A stretch of DNA of 64,000 bases from Gyrodactylus bullatarudis (lineage: Eukaryota; Platyhelminthes; Monogenea; Gyrodactylidea; Gyrodactylidae). The number at the start of each line of letters is the position of its first letter. Within the stretch, counting starts at the first letter, position 1. Shown in pieces: positions 1-12,366 of the stretch. Both the position numbers and the translations under genes were made by a program. The notes under the pieces are model-generated. The model did not search any database. It was not told the DNA's origin and saw nothing but the letters and a program-made list of their open reading frames with translations. The stretch covers positions 347,630 to 411,629 of the forward strand of contig SSNU01000038.1 in NCBI GenBank assembly GCA_012064415.1, in the 5' to 3' direction.

Positions 1-1779
1 ATTTTTAGAAAAATTCATTTTCTTTGAATTTGTAGCACGACTTTGACAAATGATAAAAATGAGATTATTGCGTATTCCAAAGTTGACATTACCTTGTTCA
101 GGATTAAATTCCTAACTAAAGAGAAATAAAGCTTTCCTTTAGAATTTTTAGGTTTTGAACATTTTGAAGTCAGAGATGAATATTTATCATTCATTTTCGA
201 AACTTTTCAACTTTAAGTCAATTTTGTGTCCCAATTTCGACGCAGTAGAACTGCAAGTATCCAAAGCGGAAATAAAACTAATGACTCATTAGAACTCATT
301 TGGGAAAATAATTTTGATCTGAATTTGAATTTATTGAACATTAGAGCTTTCTTGTCTAGTGAACATTAGTCTAATAAACGGGGACTAACCCATAATTATA
401 ATCCAAAATAAATAAATAATAATGACACTGTCGTCGGGTAGACTTTGGAATCAAAAGAATTCAAAAAGAAATCATAATTAGTGTGGGTTAAAGATTATGA
501 AAAAAATTTAATTTCATATGAAACTAATTTTTATTTCAAACTGACGGTAGGAATTAATCTAAAGAAAAAAATAATATTTTCGTTCTAGATCCTTAGGGAA
601 TATATCTCACAGGTTCGTCGTATTTGGTGATGGATTAGCCCATGTTGATGAATGTTACAGCTTAAAAATCGATCCAACCGTGACTAGTACAAAAGTTATA
701 TGCTTATTTCTAACTGCTCTGTGAGTTACTAGCCAATGAGTTAGTTAACCTTTGTAAGCGTTCGTTAATCCAAAGAAAAATTCAACCGGAAGGAAATCTT
801 TTGAAATGGAAAATAAATCTTTATTTTGTGGATGATCCGAGATCAGTTCAAATTGAAAAAATATTTAGTTTTTTGTAAAAATAGTAAATTATTATCTTCA
901 TGCCAACTAGGTTTAGATTTCAGGGGTCAGAAATGTAGATCTTCAATTGAATTCTAAAAAAAAACAAAATTAAAAAATGAAAACATTCTCCTCCCTCAAG
1001 AATTTCTTTTGTTTTTCTGATAAGTTTTTTTTGGAAAAGAACAAATTGACCTGGATAAAAATACACTCGATAAGGAATAAATCATTAGAATAGATAAAAG
1101 AACATGTTTCCTTACGAAAACTGTAATACGATAATTTCGACAGCTTCCACTTATTATAATAAGGATAACTATTCTAACAGGAGAAGTCTTGATTTTGTAG
1201 AAAAATGTGCTTTCATTATTGCCATATTAAGCCGATAAAACGTGTCGATTCATCAAACATTTTTATTATCAAAGAATCTATCGTTGTTAAAAATATTCTT
1301 TACATATTTTTCTAGCTAAAGTATTCTTTCTGATAGTTAATTGGAAAGATTATATGAGATTTTTTACCAAATTAGATGGAAATTTCTTGAAATCTGAATT
1401 ATAAGGTACACTAATATCAGAAACCTATTTTTCTTAACCAGAAGCACGGGCCTCAACTCAATCACGAAAAAAAAATCTGAAGACATTATCTGAGAAATAA
1501 AAAAATAAAAGGTAAGCAGAGAAAACGATTACCAACTATTGATCAGACAATGGATTTAATCCTTCGAAATCGATGTAAATTATGAGCTTTACGGTTGAAG
1601 AAATAGGGGCATTTTTGAAATTCGTAAAACGGCCAAAAAAATTTTTTTCTGTTAGAAATAAGTTCTTAAGTATATTTAAAATTTTAAATGTACAAAAATA
1701 TGGCAATAATAAAATCTGGTTATATAAGAATATACACATAACTTTGAAAAAAGTGAAAATGTAGGTTTTATATATAGTC
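1..1779. other. No gene recognised
   Basis: AT-rich sequence without a convincing coding exon. Short open frames near 1536-1781 and 1582-1764 overlap on opposite strands and resemble nothing I know. The only structured item I see is a dispersed-repeat end at about 866-925, listed separately. Confidence 0.5.
866..925. repeat. Dispersed-repeat terminus, copy 1 (family B)
   Basis: This 60-bp stretch closely resembles the outer end of the foldback element at 14187-14250 and a stretch at 40075-40116. All three share a poly-T/GTAAAAA run, then an ATCTTCAT core, then AGGTTTAG. The alignment is by eye. It is probably the end of a degraded non-autonomous element. Confidence 0.55.
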
Positions 1780-2490
1780 AATATAAAATTTTGATTGTAG
1801 AAATAGGCTGAAAAGTATTTCGATTCGTCATCTGGTTAGTGAAAGGGAGAATAAAGGAGAGATTTTGAATAGTCAAGTTTAGATCTAATATGAGCCATAA
1901 CTGATTTAAGATCAGTAAGGTTCTGACAATCAGATAAGTCAAAATTAGCAGAGAAACAATTAAAGCAAGATAATAGAACATTGAAATCATAAGATATGTT
2001 TCTTAAATTATATTTTTTAATAGAAATAGAAGAAGATTCAGAAAATTTCTTAATAATAAAAGCAAATCTTCGGACCCAAAGTCGATTCAGACTGGATATA
2101 GCTATAAGAGCGTTGTAAGAGTCTATATTGGGATATAAAGAATGTAAAAAATTACACTGAATGCGTTTTGCATTTATCTCTATTTATATAGAGCCCTATT
2201 GTCTCAAGGGAATCTTTAAGAAGTGAAAAGTTGTTATTTATTTTATTATTGTCTGAGACATTATTAACTTTAAATCGTCAGTATATTTTAAGAGGACACC
2301 CTCAATGTCCTCAGGGAGCTGAATATCAGCGAAACAAAGATTAAAAAGAAGTGGGCCAATAGTAGAACCCTGGGGGACGCCAGAGTTTATTTATACTAAA
2401 TTACTAGTGGTAGAGTTGAAGGCAACATATTGCATTCTTATGGAAAAAAATACAAGTTTATGATACCAGGATTGATATTTAATAACATGA
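1780..2490 (-). mobile_element. LINE reverse-transcriptase remnant
   Basis: Read on the minus strand, the interval encodes recognisable non-LTR reverse-transcriptase blocks: a VPQGSTIGPLLFNL block near 2340-2385, then a YTDD catalytic box (YADD-like, Ala to Thr) about 30 codons later. The sequence between 2390 and 2490 fits the preceding RT region with one stop codon. Downstream, towards 1780, further LINE-like open sequence is broken by stops. It belongs to the same broad class as the better-preserved LINE at 14.4-17.5 kb but is clearly a different, older copy. It is dead: stops and frameshifts are frequent and no endonuclease domain is visible. Confidence 0.75.
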
Positions 2491-2639
2491 GTTTATTTTT
2501 TTTAAATCAAATATCGGTCAGATTCAATGTTTTTCAGAATTTTTTCATTTCAATTACTTATTTCATCATCGCATTCGAGAAATTAACTTTTCTCTGACTA
2601 TCCAGCATTTTTCTGATCCTAAATTAGCGCCAGAATTTT

Positions 2640-3145
2640 GAATTTAACCCTTCATGTACCATTGTTCCACTAGTGGAACACAACACTTTCTTGAGCGATA
2701 ATTTTAACTAAAGATACTTAAAATACTTTGTTCATCACTCATAAGGAAGGAAATTTATAAAGCTACAAAAATAAGTACAATCTATAAAAATAGCTTTTCC
2801 CTGATGCCAACCAGAGTTACTCAAAGAAGGAGGATTTTTTGAAGATGTGGTCAAATATTTAAAACGTTTTTTTGAAGGACTATTTTCTGAGGCCTTATTA
2901 AAAAATAAAACAACTTGCGTAAAACCATGGCCGTAGAATTTAAATATGCAATCGTCTGCTCGATATCTCTTACAGTTTAGCAGATAACTGGTTTTAGAGC
3001 CAAAAAATTCCTAATTTCACCTCTATCATCTTTTAAGTGTTAAGTTGGCTTTGAAAAAGGAAAATAAATCTAGTATCAACGAAATAATTTTGGAAAAGTT
3101 ATGTGATGAAAAAAAATAATTCGGAACATGAAGGATCAAATTGAA
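2640..3145. mobile_element. MITE-like element with terminal inverted repeats (family A)
   Basis: The left end (2641-2657) and the right end (about 3127-3144) are imperfect inverted repeats of about 17 bp (AATTTAACCCTTCATGT against its near complement). Inside the left end sits a perfect 16-bp palindrome at 2664-2679. No coding sequence is present. A second, partial copy lies in a Nipped-B intron from about 39531, sharing the left end and an internal segment (2915-3010 against 39570-39650). A non-autonomous DNA transposon is the simplest reading. Confidence 0.6.
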
Positions 3146-4253
3146 AAAGATCAAGAAATTGAAATTCGACTTTTACATAATCATGTTCGAAAAAATAAAA
3201 ATTAAGCCTAATTTCTTGAAATTCTTCAGATGGTACATGGTACCATCAGGATGTCATAATATAGATTTAAAAAATTAACAGGATCATGTTCAGATTCTTG
3301 ATGAAGAAACAGAAATTAATGTAAAAATTATAAATCAAAATCTTTGTATTGATGCAACCTTAATGTTTATGATGAAATGGCTTTCGGAATAAATTGATTT
3401 TTTATGTTTCACCAATAAATCTCTACTTTTAAAAATTCTATCTGCATAATTCGACAGTTTGCTAACTTTCTAAAAACTCTTATCATCATTAATAATTACA
3501 ATTGATCGTATTCTTATCCGAAATATATAAGGTAAACTGGCTACAAGTGGTTGATGGGAATACGCTTGATCTAGCTAAGGGAAAATATTTCCAAGATGAA
3601 ACATTTTTCATGATATTTACTGACTATGTTGTTTTTTGAATGAAATGTCAATGGAAAAATGAATATTCATAACTTTATTATCTCGCCTCGATGATTTTAA
3701 TCTATAAGTATACTTATCAACAATATCTTGAACAGTAGTTTGTATCTATTTTTTCACAGGGATATTTTTTAAAAGACAAACTTTAGTTAGCCTACAAATT
3801 TTTGGACCAGTCTATATAGCTAAACCAATATGATCTAGACTCTCTCTGATAGGCTGTTTCTTTGATTCAGTATGAGAATTTTTTGGAAATCAAAAGAAAT
3901 CACAGCACAGATATGTGGGTGAAGGAGAAATTCTTCATCAACAGGTATAAACCTAATTTGTGTGTTCAAAAGAACTATTCGTTTAATCTTCAACTACCGT
4001 GGCCTATGTGAGCTTTTTCACCTTTTTCTCTTCACTGTTGCTATTTATTGAAGAGTTTTTGGTGTTTTTTCAGCTTACATTATATTTCTATTTCCACTCA
4101 TGACTCTTATATTCTTTAACATTTACTATTTCTTTCAAAATTTGTAAATTATTATTTTTCATTCAAACTTTAACTTTTATCATTTTCAAAGAGAGACCAC
4201 TGATGATCCTTTGAGAAATGCGCATTTGGTTTTAAATATATCTTCTTATATAA
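3146..4253. other. No gene recognised
   Basis: AT-rich sequence; I see no exon, RNA gene or clear repeat in it. Confidence 0.45.
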
Positions 4254-5225
4254 TTCCTAAACCAGGATTAGAAATTGATAAGACCTGGCGAAATATATAT
4301 TTCTCTTATAAAATTATTTTTATAAAATAACCAATGATGAATATCTCCATGTGTCATTCGGACGTATATGTAAGTATACGTGAATACGTATTTAACTAAT
4401 AACTTATTTATAACTCCTGGCTAGGTCACTCTTTTAGATTTATAGATGGAGTATTTATTCTGAGAATGAAATATACAAAAATTGCGAGATTTTGAAAATT
4501 AGTTTGATGATAAATCTGCTCGATCTGGGATTGACATAAATAAAAAGGCGCACATGTTTTGTACCTGTGGACTCCTATGTGGTGACCTATGTCTATATTA
4601 AATTTGACAGACAGGCAGTTTAGTTTTTTTTTGTCAATCCATCACTGATACTGTAAATAATCTTCTTCATAATCCCTAGTTCCGGATCCAACAAATGAAA
4701 ATTAAGAAACCAATTTTCTAGTCTATTTCATTTATCTACTAGATAATATCTAGTGCCATAAATAAACTCAAGCGATTGGAATGTGTATCAATGCTCAAAT
4801 TTTCTCGCTTTATCTTAAAAATTCTTAATTAACTAATTTTGCAAAATTCCTATTTATAAAATGATTTGATTGAAAATTTTCCTAAAATTCGTTTCCCCCA
4901 TTGTCCCTGAATCTGAGAACGGTAACAGGAGAACAGATCTGAAATCAGCATCAACAATTAATCTAGAATTTTACTTTTTTGAAAGCCCTTGAAAATTTTT
5001 TCCATGACCAATAGTTGCGCACTGAATCTTTTACTTTACTTCCTCTTTTTGTGTAGTAGAAGAAAGGCTTTGTTTCTTTTGCTTCCACTAATCGCAGACT
5101 GAGAATGATTACTAGCTTCTAGACTCAACTTGAATTCCTCAGAATTTGAACAAGAATAAATTAGACGGGATTTTCATAATAAACTTAAACATAAAATTAA
5201 GGTAAAATTGATTGGAATTTAAATA

Positions 5226-5995
5226 AGCTTCGGAAAATTACTGTAGCTGGAAAATAACTGGAAATTTTTCTAATTATTCTTTCCAGTAATAGTAAATTTT
5301 AAACAAATTAATATGTATTGTAATAAATTCTGTTTGTAAAATTAATATACACTTTTGAAAATCTGAGAAGACTTTTGAGGTTCTCAGAGAAGCCTTATCG
5401 AAAACGAGATAGTTCATGAAAATAATGATAAAGATCTCAGAATTTGTTACCTATCAAAATTTTGGGAGTCATGAGGAATTGTCTTTAATTTGGTGGAGAA
5501 AACATCATGAATATTTGCCTCTTTTGCGTCATTTTGCAAAATCAATATTCTCTATTTATGTGAGCAAATTTTTAGTGTTTGGAAGAAATTTGTGAATGAT
5601 TAATAATCATTGATTATAGAAGAAGATTATTTAATGAGACAATTCAATCTCTGATGATGCTTAATTCATCTTTCGAATTCTTTAGAAAGGATTTGAGAGT
5701 TGAATTTGCAGAAAATGAACCATTCTATAGAGTGCTTAAGCACTGCTTATTGAGTATTCTACACTAAGGACAACATCACGTACGCGATGAATAAATAATT
5801 GAAAAAACAGTATCTAAATTTTATGATTACTTGTTGGATCACTTACAAATTTTATCATATTATTTATAGAAAACTGTAAATTTCAAAATCACGCAATTTT
5901 GTTAAAATATTACTGAAAATAACTGAAAATTAAAATAATAAAATATTTAAATTACAGTATTAAAAGATTTTCAGCTACAGTAATTTTCCGAAGTT
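5226..5995. mobile_element. Nested MITE with perfect 22-bp terminal inverted repeats
   Basis: A 22-bp sequence at 5228-5249 (CTTCGGAAAATTACTGTAGC plus TG) occurs as its exact reverse complement at 5972-5993. The flanking bases also match imperfectly, with TTTAAAT-type sequence outside and AAAATAACTG inside each arm. No coding sequence lies between the arms. It is nested inside the larger 4254-8405 inverted-repeat interval. Confidence 0.7.
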
Positions 5996-7126
5996 TAAAT
6001 TTAAAAGCAACTTTATTCATAAAAACATTAACTTCCTTGGAATTAAGTCAAAAAATTTAGTGCAGACCCTATTTTTCAGTTCATCTTTAAATTCTACATG
6101 AACGATTATTTCACCAAACTAAGATGATATGTGATAGAAATAACCCATTGGGACTTTATGGGCTTATATATGATTGATTTTCACAAAACTAGGGATTCCT
6201 TTTCATTTCATTGATGTTAAAAAGCCCATAGTCTCTTTGTCATTGAGAAAAATTACTGCAAAACAAGAGGGAGCAAATGTTCTATAGACTAGCCATTTGA
6301 TTTTCATTTCATTCTAAAAATTTGTTTGAAAATTGAATTATATATTGGTGAAAAATAAATAATACTTACTTTATTCAACCTATATGTTTCTGTAAATTCT
6401 AAAAGAGGAATTTGCATATGCTCAGAAATTAAATATAAATATCAAGTCGGTGTAATAGTCTGATGAGATCCGGTGATATATAAGCTTAATCACTAAATAT
6501 TCACTCGACTTCTAATTCCTCAGGAAGATATCTTCATCATCAGAAAATATTTTAGAAGAAGCTCAGCATTATTTTCTACAAAATTTATTTTTTTTTTAAA
6601 TCGTAGTTTTAGGCAGTGTGGTGATATTTTTTTAGCATCAGTAATTAAACAAGAAAGCTGAAAATCGAATTCTTAATGAAAAAATTGAGTGTATGTAAGC
6701 TTTAGGTTCTTTTTTCACACACAATTCCATGACTTCCTAGGTAACAAGTGGAAGCATATTGAATAGAGTATGCTACTTGTAGATAAAAAATGTAGGTCTT
6801 ATCAACCATGAAGAGCATTACTAAAATTTAAAAGCATAGCATGTGATCACTAAAAGTGGCCTTCAAAATTAATTAAAGTCTATCATGGGTATCTTTGATC
6901 AACATTGGCCAGGAATCTTAGGCGTCGATTAGTATCTGATCCAGTTCGTCTTTGTGATTAAAAATTGTCAATCTCATCTTGAAAAAAGTCTTCTCTGATT
7001 GGCTGAATCAAGGTAGTGAAAATTCTATTTGAAAACCAATGGATTCCATTAATTTTTGTACTCCACAAATGAAAAGTGAGAATATTGAGATGTTAATTTG
7101 TATTTTATAAAATTTTTTCTATCTAT

Positions 7127-7396
7127 CTAATAAAGACTACGTACAAGATCTTTCGGTGTTCTATATCCAATCTTTGGCTTATCATCAATCTTTGTAGACG
7201 TTCCTGAACTGGAATCTCTAACAATCCTATTGGAGTTTGTCGAGTCTGTATCAATGATAAGGGGCTGTTTCCCAGATTTCAACTGTATAGAAAATGTAGA
7301 CAAAAACTGATTTACTTTTTCCCCTCTATCGAAGCGATAATCATCTTCCATGTCTTCAGCAAATACACGCAAGGCTTCCTTATCATCTAGATTCAT
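7127..7396 (-). CDS. Hypothetical hydrophilic protein, 89 aa
   Basis: An ATG-initiated open frame that is less AT-rich than its surroundings. The product is acidic in its first third, rich in Ser/Thr/Asp in the middle, and ends with a basic Tyr-rich tail (GYRTPKDLVRSLY). I do not recognise a domain. It lies inside the inverted-repeat-bounded interval 4254-8405, so it could be an element-encoded open frame or an isolated exon of a larger gene. Composition is the only argument that it is real. Confidence 0.25.
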   Translation of the reverse strand: MNLDDKEALRVFAEDMEDDYRFDRGEKVNQFLSTFSIQLKSGKQPLIIDTDSTNSNRIVRDSSSGTSTKIDDKPKIGYRTPKDLVRSLY

Positions 7397-9004
7397 TCCT
7401 TCACCCTTTTGATAGGTATAAATGCATCAGAATTTGTTGAAATGAGAAAATATGTTTTTGGAAAACATATGGAATTTGATGAGAGACAGATTCGTATCAC
7501 AATCTTTCTTACCATCTCATTGGAAAAATTTTAGCCAATCACATCATTGAACGATTTTGTTTGTGTGTTTGGAGTCACGTGCCTGATCCTTGTGGAAATG
7601 AACTATCGTGATGGTTAATGAAAATTAGGAGTTTACGTATTGCATATTTAAAATTCACCTGTTTTTCTTAGGTTTTATTTGACTCATCATATGAAGCAAT
7701 CAATAGGAAAAATTTCTAGTTTTGATTTCGAACCCATCTTTAACTAGTAAATTGAAAAAATCATTGTGAGCTCATTGATAAGGATTGATTAATGGTTAAA
7801 GTGTTGGATATAATAATCACAAATTTTCGAGTTCTCAGTTTGTATCGATGGTTTTTTGTCTGTGATGCGTAGACCGAACAATGTTTTTACCACCAAACTA
7901 TAAAATGACTACATTAACGATAGATGTGGTATTAGTCCACTCAAAAATAGATGGAATTTTTCCGAAATTTCACATTTTGAACCATGCCTTATTGAAAATT
8001 ATTCTTCACCAACACCTTTGTGGTTCCAAGATTCTCAGGAAAATTAGAGTTGATATTGATTAATTCTGATTAAGGATTTTGTAAGAAAAATAGTCTGTAA
8101 AGTCAATATCGCACTAGAAATTGCACAATAAATTTCTATTTTTAAGAATTTCTCAGCCAATATATGAATTTTGTTTTAGTTAAGGCTGTTAGACGTGAAA
8201 ATGAAGAAAATGGTTCTTCCCAGCAGGAAGTTGAGAGGGGTATGGAATTTTAAAATGTTTATTATGTATTAAATATTCACGTATACTTACATATACGTCC
8301 GAAATTCCCATAGAGTTATTCATCATTGTCAGTATAAAAAAAGAATTTTTTTATTAGAGAAATATATATTTCGCCAGGTCTTATCAATCTCTAATCCTGG
8401 TTCAATTAAACGATTATAAATATTAGTTCAATGAAATTTATGTTAATGAAATTGTAAAATTCTTGAAACACTTCCAATTGATGAAAAACCAAAAAACTTC
8501 TCTATTATTAGATGTAGAAAAGAAAAATTAAAAATCAATTGGGCCAAGGCAACTGCAAATCATGTAAATGGTTCTTTTGGATGCATAAGTTAGGATCTTC
8601 GTTCATGATTAGAAACTTCTCCCGGATTTTGAGGTCTATAAGTTTGTCGTTTGGGCATTTGAATAAAATTTTGAAATTTTCTTCACTTGCTTATGTTTAT
8701 TCAGATCATGAACTCCATATTTTTTCGATCAGTTATTTTGAAAATTTTATCATTTCCGATAAATTCTTTACCGAAATACTCCTACCTACTCAAGAGTAAG
8801 TCAGTGTAATTTCAGAAAAGGTTTTATTATTTAGTACATTTTTCAAATTCTCTGACGGGAATGTAGTGCCGAAAATCTAAGATAATTTGCTTTGTATCAG
8901 TGGAAATATTCATTTCTTAGAGGATTTCAAAGACGGGTGAATATTGGATAATAAAGCTTTTATCTCAACAGTTCTCACTAGACACTCATCGACTTGATCT
9001 TCAA

Positions 9005-10032
9005 TCAAAATAGGGGTAAATATGGTAAAAAATCAATAGGTGTCAGATGAAGTATAATAGGTGATATTAGAGGAATATCCAAAAACGATGGGAATATGAT
9101 CACTATTATTATCTGGGGTAGAGAAGTATTCTTATACAATGGGATATACCAATATATATGGTCAAATAAAATAGGTTTAATCTGTATTAATACCTGTTTT
9201 GTACCCATTCTTCTAAGCTCCAAATTTTTTACACAAGTAGATGAAGATTAGATAATATATATTAGGCCTGGTACGAAAAAAATTTCGAATTTTATTAAGA
9301 GAGGGAATCTAATTCTTCGTTGGAAATCATTCATTTTGTTATATAGTTTATAGGGTCTTCGAGATCACTTAACCTGTGACAAAGTTGATCTGAGGTTTTG
9401 ATACTAGTTTTCAACTTTAAAATCAATATCTACTCATAAGTATTTATGGATTTCAGGATTGAGAAAAAGGGAAAAATTAAAAACGTTTTTTTATTTCTGA
9501 AATGTTGATGGATAAAAAAAACTAAAGTGTATTTTGTATGAAATTTAAGAGTTATTCTTCCTCAGATTGAATTCAATATGGGATTCTTTATGTGACATTT
9601 AAAATTATCTATCCTATTTCTAGCTCAATATTTTGACTCAGACTTTGGTCCTTAATCAAAAGCTTCGCGGGCTTCAGATAATAGAATAGCTAAAATTACT
9701 AACTTTGTCATTAGAGAAAGAGTTGATTCGTTTAAAGATGATTTAGTCTTCACTATCTTGAATCTTGTATTTCTACGATATCTGATAAATCGATTGAGGT
9801 TCTTTGCAAGTAAAACCTTATGGAATTTAGTTAAAGAAAAAAAAAGAATTCACGTAAATTTCAGTTAGATTGCCATTTCGAATTGACTCATTGAGATTGG
9901 AAAAATAGGCACAAAACAGGTATTAATACATATTAAACCTTTGATTTACCTATCATATTTGACCATTTATTGGTATATTGTTATATCCCATTCTACGCAC
10001 CCGACCTATTTTTTTTGTATTTACCCCAACAA
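9005..10032. repeat. Imperfect inverted repeat, ~1 kb foldback element
   Basis: The left arm (about 9005-9205) and the right arm (about 9909-10032) are inverted copies with indels. Both contain a block running from ACAAAACAGGTATTAATACA through ATTAAACC to TTGACCAT and TGGTATAT. The outer ends share a GGGGTAAATA motif. There is no coding sequence; short open frames on both strands here are by-products of the symmetry. Confidence 0.6.
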
Positions 10033-10551
10033 AATAATGATGAATCCACAGTAGATGATTTACTCATGGTTGAAGTAGTTTTTACTTTTTTGTCATTTCT
10101 ATACATACAGAAATTAATATCCTTTTTTGAGCTCTTTTTTTACAAAAAGTCTAAAGTTCAAAGACCAAAGATAATATGAAATATATTGAATATTGTGAAA
10201 AGAGGTGATTAAAAGAGTTTTTTTCAGTATCAAGATTAAATAAAAAAGCACCGTAAAATTATAATTATCGACAGTTTCCACATTTTCGAGAGATTTTGAA
10301 TTATCGAAATTTCATTGATTTTCAATTAGTGGAAACGATTAAAAAATCGAAATTCCGCTTCCAAACGCTAATGCTATTTATTATGCATAAGATGAGATTC
10401 ATTTGAATTGATTTTCTTGTTTTTTTGATTTTCTTCCTGAAAAAACTCTTTTTATCAACCTCTTTTTATTATTTGGATATTCGTAAATTAATTTTTGTTT
10501 AAAAGAATCCACATATATAATATGTTACACTATTTTTAAATTAATCAATAC

Positions 10552-10815
10552 ATGTAAAAGTCCCGTAAAGTGAGAAAAGATGAAATAAAATCCCAGCGTT
10601 CCCCTGTTATATAGGGCAAATTTAGCTCTACTCTCATTCGTTAAATGCATTTGAAGCTCCAATCAGAATCGAGGAAAGCTCATGGGAAAACTTACAAATT
10701 ATTTTTCATCATGAATTAGCAGCAGATCAATTTAATAGAACACAATGATTAATTTTCAATTTTAAATAGACAGACATATAGATCTTATTTTTCTCTATAT
10801 TCTGGTATAATTTTT
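10552..10815. repeat. Dispersed repeat, copy 1 (family C)
   Basis: About 260 bp related in direct orientation to 49718-49980, inside an integrin beta intron. Shared blocks include GTAAAAGTCC-GTAAAGTGAGAA, AATCAGAATCGAGGAAAG (49,8xx: AATGAGAATCGAGGAAAG) and CATGGGA/CGTGGGA. Identity is moderate by eye, which indicates old copies of one element. Confidence 0.6.
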
Positions 10816-12366
10816 TTCTTAAATTACGCCAAACAAACTTACATGATATAGTATACATACAATTATGTCTGACAAAATTCTTATCAAAAGAAGAAACGAA
10901 ATCATGAAAAGTTCATGTCCATTAAATAATAATTTTCTCCCAAAGTTTCTAGATATTTATAAAGCATGAAAAAGAAAAGGATAATTTTTGACATAAAGTG
11001 CACAGCTCGTACTGTATTAAATGTGATGAAAAAAGTCATTGACCTGTATTCTAAGTGTGAAATTCAATGGGCAACATGAGTAGGATTCCAAAAAATCTTT
11101 AGAAAATAGCTTTGAAATTTTCAGCTTGAAAGTGGGAATTTAGCTTGAAGTTCTCTTTCATTTGTAGGAAAAATTACATTTCTATCATTCATAAATATTC
11201 TGTAATATAAATATCCATTATGGTTTGTATTTCTAAAATAAGAATTATCATTAAACGCCAAAATGTTCACTACACCTTGTTTATTCTGATACGCATACAT
11301 ATTTTGAACTTTAGAGTCTAAACTAAGATACATTTTGGATAAATACTGTGTTAAATGAGATAGATATAAGCAGTGCATAACAGCAGACCATAAAAGTAAA
11401 TACCCCTGAAATTGTTATGGATTTCTAGTTAATAATGAACTGAACTTATTGAGGAAATTTCACCAAGTCATTAAAACGACTTTAGATAGAATTCTTTATT
11501 GTTTTTTTAATTATGAAGCAATTTGATCTTACTTAGACAATTTGTGACTGAAATGTAATGCATAATTAGTAAGAAAAATTAAGAAACTTATAAGTAGGGA
11601 GGTCAAAAGGCTATTTCTGCTATTTTTAGTTAATAAGCAATAAAATTTGATTAAATGAAGTTTAAAATGATGTTATGCTTTTGTTTCTGTTTAAGTTTCT
11701 GAATTAGTTTTGCTAATTTTTTTTGCTATTCATGATCCTTTGCGATGCCGTTCATAGTAAGTTACTATTAGTAACGAAGAAAATTTTTGATTGAAGTTGT
11801 ATATTATTGGATAATTAATCTTAAACTAATCAGAGTATTTCATATTCATCTTAGATTTTATTGGTCTGAGGTTTGGCACTCTATTAAAATGAGTATATGA
11901 GTGTTCAAAATCCTGCTTTCAAAAAGATGGTTTAATAACAGCTATTATAGTTTAAGTCAATAAATAAACCAATTTTCTATTGAAACTTGTCTCGAAAAAT
12001 TCAAACATAATATTTTTTTCCAATTCACGATTAATAATAATTTATCTGAATTACTAAGAGAGATCACAATGGACTCATTTACATGTTATCGATGAAATGA
12101 AAGCATTCTCTAATTTAAACCCAATTCGCCGCCTTATTTTCAATGAATTTTACTACTCTGTCAATAGAATCTAAAATTTCTAATTCGTAAGGGTGTTAAA
12201 GACATTTTTACCTTGCTTTTACAAGATTTTTCAAATGTTTAAGAAATCGAAAAGGCTAAAAACACACCTTCCGATCCTCAACACTAACCGAATAAATTCA
12301 ATGGAAAAGATTATTTATTGATGTCGATTGGTTATCTTAAACTTTTCATCATTCAAATCTGAAAAA
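10816..12366. other. Mostly empty; one weak open frame
   Basis: Apart from the weak open frame at 11121-11378, I see nothing here that I can support as a gene or as a structured repeat. Confidence 0.4.
11121..11378 (-). CDS. Hypothetical open frame or exon, 85 aa
   Basis: An ATG-initiated frame rich in Asn and Tyr with no recognised domain. A possible splice acceptor (TTTAACACAG) lies just inside it at about 11350, so it could be the last exon of an unseen gene. The evidence is composition only, and it may be chance. Confidence 0.15.
   Translation of the reverse strand: MHCLYLSHLTQYLSKMYLSLDSKVQNMYAYQNKQGVVNILAFNDNSYFRNTNHNGYLYYRIFMNDRNVIFPTNERELQAKFPLSS

Larger units (their letters stand above)
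4254..8405. mobile_element. ~4.1-kb interval bounded by ~130-bp inverted repeats
   Basis: The arm at 4254-4387 is repeated in reverse complement at 8274-8405 with high identity by eye, including a GACGTATATGTAAGTATACGTG block near 4361-4382. The interval contains a nested smaller inverted-repeat element (5226-5995) and one hydrophilic minus-strand open frame (7127-7396), but no recognisable transposase. It may be one large non-autonomous DNA element, or two independent copies of a short repeat in opposite orientation. I did not find a target-site duplication that settles this. Confidence 0.5.

Noticed and set aside
8539..8799. Plus-strand 86-codon frame
   Set aside because: Its codon choice follows the AT-rich background, and there is no domain and no splice context.
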